From Simplicispira psychrophila DSM 11588 (lineage in GTDB: Bacteria > Pseudomonadota > Gammaproteobacteria > Burkholderiales > Burkholderiaceae_C): a stretch of 64,000 bases of DNA. Shown piece after piece: positions 57,970 through 64,000 of the stretch. The translations under genes and the position numbers were made by a program. The DNA is taken from contig NZ_JHYS01000003.1 in NCBI RefSeq assembly GCF_000688255.1, positions 1 through 64,000 of the forward strand, in the 5' to 3' direction. The notes below the pieces were generated by a model. It was not told where the DNA came from. It searched no databases and worked only from the letters and a program-made list of their open reading frames with translations. The number at the start of each line of letters is the position of its first letter. Position 1 is the stretch's first letter.

Positions 57970-59121
57970 ATGCATCGCCCTTCCCGGACTGCGTTACGCT
58001 CGTTTTTTAAGGTGCTGAGCGTGGTGGCTCTGGGCGTTGCCCTGGCTGCACCAGGCGCCCACGCCGCAGAGCGCAAAAAATCACCTGTCAAAAAGCATCA
58101 GGTCAGTTCGGTCAGTGTCAAGCGCTCGACGTCGCGCGCTGCGCCGCGTAAAGTTGTTACTCGTGCCAAGGTGGCACGTGCTGCTTCAGTGTCGATTGCC
58201 AAGGGCGGGCGTGCTGTTCCCTCTTCAGCGGTCAAGGTGTCACGTGCTACGGCAGCTTCTGTTCGTGCTCCGATACGTGCGGTTTATGACGCCCCCGCTA
58301 AACTGTCGTTTGGCGAAATGGCCGGGCTGCACGCACTGAGCGATCCGTTAGACCTCAAGTCCAGCGTGGCCCTGATCATCGATCAGGATACGAAAGAGAT
58401 CTTGCTGAGTAAAAACGACCATGCGGTGTTGCCCATTGCATCGCTCACCAAACTGATGACAGGCCACCTCATCAGCAAGGCGCGTCTGCCCATGGATGAG
58501 CCCATCACCATCACGCAGGACGATGTGGATACCGAAAAGGGCAGCCGCTCACGCCTGATGGTGGGTACCACTTTGACCCGGCGCGAAATGCTGCATCTGG
58601 CACTGATGTCGAGCGAAAACCGCGCTGCCAATGCGCTGGGTCGCACTTACCCTGGTGGTCTAGTTGCCTTTGTGGCGCAAATGAATGCTACAGCGCGTAC
58701 GTTGGGGATGGTCGATACGCGCTACGTCGAACCCACCGGGTTGTCCAGCAAGAACCAGTCTAGCGCACGAGATCTGGCTATTTTGGTCAACGTGGCACAC
58801 AGCGATCCGGTGCTGCGCGAGTTCTCCACGTCACCCGGCTATGAGGTGGCCGTCGGCAAACGTACCTTGCAATACAACAACACCAACCGCTTGGTCCGCA
58901 GTCCATCTTGGGATATTGGCTTGCAAAAAACCGGCTATATCTCAGAGGCTGGGCGTTGCTTGGTGATGCAAACGCAAATTGCTGGGCGCAAGCTGATCAT
59001 GGTGTTCCTAGATTCGGCTGGAAAATTCAGCCGTCTGGCTGATGCCGAACGGGTGCGCCACTGGGTTGAATCCAAGCCGGCGCTGCGCTCTGCAGCGCCA
59101 CAGATAGCGGCTGCCCGTTGA
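57970..59121 (+). CDS. pbpG: D-Ala-D-Ala endopeptidase/carboxypeptidase (PBP7-like)
   Basis: A periplasmic low-molecular-weight penicillin-binding protein remodelling peptidoglycan. 383 residues. Signal peptide ending near GAHAA, then a basic Ser/Lys/Arg-rich linker of about 70 residues, and the S11 peptidase domain with SxxK in IASLTKLM, SxN in SSENRAANALG and KTG in LQKTGYI. The basic linker is unusual in length and may bind the wall. ATG 57970 chosen over TTG 57967. Confidence 0.92.
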   Translation: MHRPSRTALRSFFKVLSVVALGVALAAPGAHAAERKKSPVKKHQVSSVSVKRSTSRAAPRKVVTRAKVARAASVSIAKGGRAVPSSAVKVSRATAASVRAPIRAVYDAPAKLSFGEMAGLHALSDPLDLKSSVALIIDQDTKEILLSKNDHAVLPIASLTKLMTGHLISKARLPMDEPITITQDDVDTEKGSRSRLMVGTTLTRREMLHLALMSSENRAANALGRTYPGGLVAFVAQMNATARTLGMVDTRYVEPTGLSSKNQSSARDLAILVNVAHSDPVLREFSTSPGYEVAVGKRTLQYNNTNRLVRSPSWDIGLQKTGYISEAGRCLVMQTQIAGRKLIMVFLDSAGKFSRLADAERVRHWVESKPALRSAAPQIAAAR

Positions 59122-59212
59122 TGGGCCACTCTGATCACCCATCGATTTGTATCCCAGTGGGCGACGCGCACTGACAGGCCTGTGCTTGGTATGGCAGGGC
59201 GTGCACCTATTC

Positions 59213-60004
59213 TCAGAAGCTGGCTGGCGTGCCCTTGTAGCCCAGGGCCACTGAAATGCCATTGGCCGTAGACTGCAATTTGGGCAACCACTCTTCTTCG
59301 AGCCGACTGGCCGGCGCTGAAATGGACAAACCGGCTACCAGTTTGCCTTGGTCGTCATACACGCCGGCAGCAATGCAGCGCACTCCCAATTCCAGTTCTT
59401 CGTTATCGCGGGCCACGCCGTATTGCCGTGCCTTGGCCAGTTCACGTTCCAGGGTCAGTAGTTGCGTGATGCTGTTACGCGTCTGTCCGGGCAAGCCGGT
59501 GCGCGTGGCGTAAGCACGCACGCGCTGTGGATCGTCTGCCGCCAAAAACAATTTTCCAGTGGAGGTCAGATGCAGTGGCGCCCGGCCACCAATGGCGCGT
59601 ACGACCTGCATCCCTGAGCGCTCGCTGTACGCGCGTTCTACATAGATGATCTCATCGCCCTGGCGCATGCTCAGATTGACGGGTTGCTGTATCAGTTTGT
59701 GCAGGTCGCGCATGGGCACCAGCGCAGCATCACGCACGTTCAAACGCCCTTTAACCAAGTTACCCAGTTCCAGCAACCGCATGCCCAGCCGGTAGCTGCC
59801 GGATTCTGGCCGGTCAACAAACCGTCCTGTGGCCAAATCGTTGAGGATGCGGTGGGTGGTCGAAGGGTGTAGTCCTGTTTTTTCGCTGATTTCTTTCAGG
59901 GAAATGGCTTCTTCGCGCGAGGCGAGAACATCGATCAGCGCAAACATGCGTTCGATCACCTGAACACTGGGCTTGACGGGTATTGCAGGATCGATTTTTT
60001 TCAT
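59213..60004 (-). CDS. IclR family transcriptional regulator
   Basis: 263 residues. The N-terminal winged helix is SVQVIERMFALIDVLASREEAISLKEISEKTGLHPSTTHRILNDL, and the C-terminal GAF-like effector domain includes AIGGRAPLHLTSTGKLFLA and ELELGVRCIAAGVYDDQGKLVAGLSISAP. The effector is unknown. No catabolic operon is adjacent; the neighbours are pbpG (convergent) and bpt. Confidence 0.92.
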   Translation of the reverse strand: MKKIDPAIPVKPSVQVIERMFALIDVLASREEAISLKEISEKTGLHPSTTHRILNDLATGRFVDRPESGSYRLGMRLLELGNLVKGRLNVRDAALVPMRDLHKLIQQPVNLSMRQGDEIIYVERAYSERSGMQVVRAIGGRAPLHLTSTGKLFLAADDPQRVRAYATRTGLPGQTRNSITQLLTLERELAKARQYGVARDNEELELGVRCIAAGVYDDQGKLVAGLSISAPASRLEEEWLPKLQSTANGISVALGYKGTPASF

Positions 60005-60059
60005 GGTAGCAAACTCTTGGAAGGAGTCGTGAATTTTACCATGTGAAATTGAATGGCGC

Positions 60060-60815
60060 TCAGACTGCGTCTTTGTGCCGTTCCATACGTTGCCACTGCT
60101 CTTGCACGCGGACTTCGTGGGGTAAAAAAAGTGCCTTGTAGTTCATTTTGCTGCTGGCCTCAATCCAGTAACCCAGGTACACATGGGCCAGTTCCATCTG
60201 ACGTGCCTGTTCGATTTGCCACAGTACGTTATAGGTGCCATAGCTGCAGTTGGCCTCGGGTTCGTAAAACGTGTAAACCGCTGACAGACCATCATCAAGC
60301 ACATCCAGAATTGACACCATCTTGAGCGTGCCATCGGCGCTGTGGCCATTGGGCTGGCGAAACTCCACCAGACGCGAATCGACGCGGCTTTGCAATAAAA
60401 ATTGCGTGTATTGGTCCACGCTGTCGTGGTCCATGCCGCCACCGGCATGGCGGCCGCTCTGGTAGCGCAGATAAAGCTGGTAATGCTCGGGCACAAAGCT
60501 TGGATGCAGCACGCGCGTTTGCAGGTCGGCATGGCGCTTGCCGGCACGGCGTTGGCTGCGGTCAGGCACAAATTCCTGCGCCAGCACGCGCAGGGGTGTG
60601 CAGGCTTGGCAACCGTCGCAGTACGGGCGATACGTGAAAAGGCCGCTGCGCCGAAATCCCTGTGCGACCAAGGCGGAGTAAGCCTCGCTGCGCACCAGGT
60701 GGGCGGGTGTGGCGACTTGTGAGCGTGCTTGCCGATCGGGCAAATAGCTGCAGGCATACGCCGCTGTGGCGTAGAACTGCAATGTTTGAAAAGGAAGCTC
60801 GTGGAGTTGCGTCAT
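60060..60815 (-). CDS. bpt: Aspartate/glutamate leucyltransferase (Bpt)
   Basis: Transfers leucine from tRNA-Leu to N-terminal Asp or Glu of proteins, marking them for ClpS/ClpAP. 251 residues from ATG 60815 ([10 protein letters not shown]). Conserved Cys/Trp features: [57 protein letters not shown] and [18 protein letters not shown]. The start overlaps the aat stop by four bases. Confidence 0.94.
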   Translation of the reverse strand: MTQLHELPFQTLQFYATAAYACSYLPDRQARSQVATPAHLVRSEAYSALVAQGFRRSGLFTYRPYCDGCQACTPLRVLAQEFVPDRSQRRAGKRHADLQTRVLHPSFVPEHYQLYLRYQSGRHAGGGMDHDSVDQYTQFLLQSRVDSRLVEFRQPNGHSADGTLKMVSILDVLDDGLSAVYTFYEPEANCSYGTYNVLWQIEQARQMELAHVYLGYWIEASSKMNYKALFLPHEVRVQEQWQRMERHKDAV

Positions 60816-61567
60816 GGCGTCAGTGCCGCAGAGGGCACCAGCTCGTTCCAAAGCAGGGAATCAAAACTCCAGTCGATGCTCGGTTGGGTGTGGGCTTGTT
60901 GCAAGTGTTGCAGAAACTGTGCGCGGGCAATTTCATGGGCACCGAGGGAGGCCAGGTGCGGCGTGTTTTGCTGACAATCGATGAGTGCTACGCCCCCACG
61001 CCGGCACAGGCATACCAAGGCAGCGAGGGCGATTTTGGAGGCATCGGTGGTGTGTGCAAACATCGATTCGCCAAAAACGGCGTGTCCCAAGCTGACGCAA
61101 TAGAGGCCACCTGCCAGTTTGTCATCGATCCATGTTTCCACACTGTGGGCGTGGCCGGCAGCATGGAAAGCTTCATAAGCCGCCACCATTTCGGGCAGGA
61201 TCCAGGTGCCGTGCTGGTTGTGGCGAACGGCATTGGCACAGGCATGCATGACAGCGCCAAAGCCATGGTCGATGCGAATCTCGCAGCGTGGATTGGCGCG
61301 GAATTTTTGCAAGGTCTTGCGCAGGGAGTGGTGCAAACGAAAGGTGCCGGGTTGCAACACCATGCGTGGGTCGGGGGACCACCACAATACCGGCTGGCCC
61401 GCGCTGAACCACGGAAAAGTACCCTGGCGATAGGCACTGAGCAGATGTGCTACATCCAGTACGCCGCCGGCGGCCAGCAGGCCGGGTGCCGGAGCGTCTC
61501 TTCCCCAGGCATGGTGGGGTGGAGGAAATGGATCTTGTGGCTCCAGCCAGGGCAGGGTAGAGGACAT
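60812..61567 (-). CDS. aat: Leucyl/phenylalanyl-tRNA-protein transferase
   Basis: Adds Leu or Phe to N-terminal Lys or Arg of proteins in the N-degron pathway. 251 residues. Signatures: [63 protein letters not shown] and [16 protein letters not shown]. Forms a two-gene unit with bpt, so both bacterial N-degron transferases are made together. Confidence 0.95.
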   Translation of the reverse strand: MSSTLPWLEPQDPFPPPHHAWGRDAPAPGLLAAGGVLDVAHLLSAYRQGTFPWFSAGQPVLWWSPDPRMVLQPGTFRLHHSLRKTLQKFRANPRCEIRIDHGFGAVMHACANAVRHNQHGTWILPEMVAAYEAFHAAGHAHSVETWIDDKLAGGLYCVSLGHAVFGESMFAHTTDASKIALAALVCLCRRGGVALIDCQQNTPHLASLGAHEIARAQFLQHLQQAHTQPSIDWSFDSLLWNELVPSAALTP

Positions 61568-61690
61568 CGGGCAATGGTGTGATGGGGCGACTTTGATTGT
61601 CGCAGCAGTTCACTATTTTTGCGCCAGTACCTGTACCAGGTAGATGCGCCTCCCGCAATTGCCAAGGCCTTCAGCTAGGAGGCTGGACGA

Positions 61691-61767
61691 TGGCGCGGCG
61701 TGAGGGACTCGAACCCCCGACAGCCCGGGTAGAAGCCGGGTACTCTATCCAGCTGAGTTAACGCCGC
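61691..61767 (-). tRNA. tRNA-Arg (anticodon TCT)
   Basis: 77 bases on the minus strand, from GCGGCGTTAACTCAG to ACGCCGCGCCA, with a perfect acceptor stem and encoded CCA. The anticodon stem-loop CCCGG CTTCTAC CCGGG gives TCT, for AGA. Confidence 0.95.
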
Positions 61768-61776
61768 GAGCCGCTG

Positions 61777-61782
61777 ATTCTA
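61777..61782 (-). promoter_or_regulatory. -10 box of tRNA-Arg
   Basis: TAGAAT on the minus strand ends nine bases before the tRNA 5' end. No clear -35 element. Confidence 0.5.
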
Positions 61783-61870
61783 AGGGCTATTGGCCGGAGT
61801 TTTGGATGCTGGCGCCGCTGGCGCCGTTCCATGCTGCCAGGTCACCGCAGCATGGATTGATTCAACTATT

Positions 61871-61920
61871 AAAATAATAGCTGTTAGCGCTTGATGGTTA
61901 AGCGTTTGAGGCTATTTTCA
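61871..61920 (+). repeat. Dispersed palindromic repeat at the end of the M14 peptidase gene
   Basis: AAAATAATAGCTGTTAGCGC, then GTTAAGCGTTTGAGGCTATT and TTCA. Its last three bases are the complement of the peptidase stop codon (61918-61920). Confidence 0.8.
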
Positions 61921-63801
61921 TTCACTTTCTTCAAAGACCAGGGCCGGGGTGGACATGATGCGGGCGGTGTCGGAGAGATCACCAATCAGCCGGTTGGCAA
62001 AGTAGCTGCTTTGCGTGTCTGGCTCCAGAGCGGCGACGACCAGCGCGGCCAGGGGCTGGTTCATGGGCACGTAGTAGCTGCCTGCCGTGACGTCGATGGC
62101 GCTGCGCACCAGGGCCACTTGCACCCGCTGCGGACTGGTCTGGCCATTCAAGGTGGCGAGCGCTTCTTGGGGGGTGGGCGCAGAGTTGCCGGTCTGGTGG
62201 TATGTATCGGCCAGCAAGGAGCCTTGTTCGGCCACCCGCAGCACCTGGACGCCCAGCAGTTTGAGCCGCTCGATGGCGGTTTCGGCGCTTGCCGCCAGCC
62301 AGTAGCCGCAAGGGCGTGGGCGCGATACCAGCGTGCGCAGCTTGAGCGAGGAATTCCAGTCCACTTGCACCGTTTTGTCGGCGCCTGTATCGGGATCGAG
62401 CATCGTGATGTCATGCTGCTCGGGTGTACTGCCCGCTTCGACGATGACCTGATCGCGGCAGGCTTGGGCGCTGATATCGCGCACCACGAATGAGCGCACT
62501 TGTTCGAGGCTTTCTGCCCGCTCCACGCTGCTGTGCAATGCGCTGGTGATGGCGGTGACGTGGGTGTGTACGCGGCGCTGGATGTGGGTATGACCCAGAC
62601 CGATGCCGCGCGATTCGACAACCAGGCTGACCGCGTTTTTCAGGCCGTTCACGTTGCGTGCGCTGTCAACTTGTGCGTCTCCCATGGACAGCTGTACATC
62701 ATTGGGTTCGTTGGAGAGGGTGTAGAGCCACTCGCTGGTGAGGTTTTGTTCCTTGAGCGCTTTCACCATCGGCTGGTGGTACCACTCCTTGGATGCCTTG
62801 GTGATGAAGGGCTGTATGTTGGCGGGGGTGGCGTATTCCAGCAAGGCGTCGTAGTACTGCAACGCCTTGAATTTTTCCAGATACGGTCCAGCCACGGTGA
62901 ATTCATGGGCGTCCAGTACCAGGATGGGACGGTAATTGCGCACCAGAACCGCCAGCGCGCGTGCCTCCGGGGTGTTCAGTACCAAGTGGTCGCGGTCCAT
63001 GTCGATGCCGTTCGCTGTCGCACGGGTCCCCACTTCTGCGCCGTCGGGGTTGGCGCGCGGCACGACGATGACGTTGAGGCGCTCCAGCAGAGGTTCGAGC
63101 AGGCCCTGGGCAAGTTCTTGCGCCACCACCAGCAAAGCTTCGCTGCTGGCGGGTTCATCGCCATGCTGCTGGCCTATCAGTACCACGGTTGGGCGATGGG
63201 TGGCGTCCAGGCTGTCGGGATTGATGTCTTGGGCGCGTGTCACCACCAGCGCCTCGATAGGTGTGCCTTGCTGTGAGTGTCCCAGTTCCAGTAGTGTGGC
63301 TTTCGTGCCCTTGGGTGAGGGCGCGTTGGTCAGGTTGCGCAGCCATTGATCGAGTTCAGCGTTGGTCGTGAAAGCGCGTCGATCCGTGGCCAGTCCCGGC
63401 GTGGCATAGCGCGTGCCGGGGTCTGGAAACCGTGCTGCTACTGCGCCGCTGTAAGGCAGTTCACCAATCTCGCGGATCTGCACGGGTGCGGTCACGGCGC
63501 CGGATGGAATTTCTGGCGTGGGTGCCGGTGCGGGTGTGAGCGTTGGCGTGGTGACGACGCCGGCTAGCGCTGGAGCGGTCCACGGGGGTACGCCGCCGAT
63601 CGGGCGTTGCTTGGGTGGCATGGGCGCCTTGGCCGCCGACCAGGGAGGCAAAGGGGTACTGCCGCAGGCGGACAGCAGTGCTGCGGTGGCCACTACCGCT
63701 GCAAGATGCCAGCCATGGCTGTGTGATGCAGACGGTAAAGCAGCCAGTGCAGCGGGTCGGCAGGCGCGAAATGCTGCGCCAAAGTACGAAGGCAGGGTCA
63801 T
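61918..63801 (-). CDS. M14-family zinc carboxypeptidase, predicted lipoprotein
   Basis: About 627 residues from ATG 63801 (MTLPSYFGAAF); an ATG at 63855 is possible. A long leader ends in a lipobox LLSAC, followed by a Pro/Ala/Thr-rich linker, so the enzyme is probably anchored in the outer membrane or periplasm. The M14 zinc site is GQQHGDEPASSE (His and Glu) with a later His in LDAHEFTVAGPY; the Arg/Asn substrate residues are in PRANPDGAE and the catalytic Glu probably in VVESRGIGLGH. The C-terminal 200 residues form an extra domain. Substrate unknown (peptides or wall fragments). Confidence 0.85.
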   Translation of the reverse strand: MTLPSYFGAAFRACRPAALAALPSASHSHGWHLAAVVATAALLSACGSTPLPPWSAAKAPMPPKQRPIGGVPPWTAPALAGVVTTPTLTPAPAPTPEIPSGAVTAPVQIREIGELPYSGAVAARFPDPGTRYATPGLATDRRAFTTNAELDQWLRNLTNAPSPKGTKATLLELGHSQQGTPIEALVVTRAQDINPDSLDATHRPTVVLIGQQHGDEPASSEALLVVAQELAQGLLEPLLERLNVIVVPRANPDGAEVGTRATANGIDMDRDHLVLNTPEARALAVLVRNYRPILVLDAHEFTVAGPYLEKFKALQYYDALLEYATPANIQPFITKASKEWYHQPMVKALKEQNLTSEWLYTLSNEPNDVQLSMGDAQVDSARNVNGLKNAVSLVVESRGIGLGHTHIQRRVHTHVTAITSALHSSVERAESLEQVRSFVVRDISAQACRDQVIVEAGSTPEQHDITMLDPDTGADKTVQVDWNSSLKLRTLVSRPRPCGYWLAASAETAIERLKLLGVQVLRVAEQGSLLADTYHQTGNSAPTPQEALATLNGQTSPQRVQVALVRSAIDVTAGSYYVPMNQPLAALVVAALEPDTQSSYFANRLIGDLSDTARIMSTPALVFEESE

Positions 63802-63965
63802 GGGTGTGATCGGCGGGGGGAGCTGAAGGGGCGGAGCGAGGGGGCTTGTCGGCACACGGGGAATGCAATGGTAGCGGGCTCTGCCACAGCGTGCGTGGCC
63901 GCACGTCTGACTTCAGCATGCCCGACGTGCGACTGGATCGATATAGTCCGTTACTGGGGTTGATT

Positions 63966-64000
63966 GATATTAAATAGATAGCGGATTACGCTTGACCCAT
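63966..64000 (+). repeat. Dispersed palindromic repeat cut by the window end
   Basis: AAATAGATAGCGGATTACGC then TTGACCCAT, matching the first 30 bases of the family. Confidence 0.6.

Overview
The window looks like chromosomal DNA of a GC-rich betaproteobacterium of the order Burkholderiales, most likely family Comamonadaceae. This is inferred from the gene set (arginine-type EF-P with EarP, a SufBCDSUT cluster, a sulfate-assimilation cluster with a DUF934 protein, hupB-ppiD order, DUF3106/DUF3619 proteins beside an ECF sigma factor) and from a dispersed palindromic repeat. No rRNA or CRISPR array is present. Four tRNA genes were found: Thr-CGT, Val-TAC, His-GTG and Arg-TCT.

Layout. Positions 1-1890 are an accessory segment lying against the 3' end of tRNA-Thr: the end of an IS3-family element, one unknown gene and a stretch of periodic short words. 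Next comes the minus-strand block prfB-pepN-fbp, with prfB carrying the programmed +1 frameshift. It is followed by efp/earP divergent from uvrC-pgsA, a tartrate/malate dehydrogenase-like gene, hupB-tRNA-Val-ppiD, and tRNA-His followed by a decayed IS5-family element. Then nnrS with a DUF2249 gene (behind a candidate Rrf2/NsrR-type operator), cheW, metNI, sbp, yggX and mnmC. Positions 24.5-30.6 kb hold a sulfur-assimilation cluster (TauE-like exporter, sulfite reductase, DUF934, cysH, cysD, cysN), followed by fdxA and a ferredoxin-NADP reductase. A large Cache-PAS-GGDEF-EAL protein, an NCS1 permease and a FapA-type protein come next. Positions 38.5-44.4 kb encode a complete overlapping SUF Fe-S assembly operon. 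The rest carries an acyltransferase-like GNAT protein divergent from nadE-glnB, a six-gene minus-strand block headed by an ECF sigma factor, the branched-chain amino-acid genes ilvB-ilvH-ilvC, pssA, leuA with a leader-peptide attenuator, pbpG, an IclR regulator, the N-degron transferases aat-bpt, tRNA-Arg and a lipoprotein M14 peptidase.

Most striking signal. A roughly 48-bp palindromic repeat (core GATAGCTGCYAGCGC ... ATAAGSGCTAGAGGC) occurs about 16 times. Several copies lie inside conserved genes and are translated. All five sense-oriented coding copies (pepN, earP, DUF934, cysN, GNAT) are read in the same frame and give the related peptide (L/I)IA(A/V)SADPIxARGQK; a sixth, shorter copy in nadE is read antisense. 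Other copies end at, or place a Shine-Dalgarno or stop codon at, gene borders. This resembles the translated palindromic elements of Rickettsia, but in an unrelated lineage.

All function calls rest on reading the translated sequence and motifs; no database search was run.
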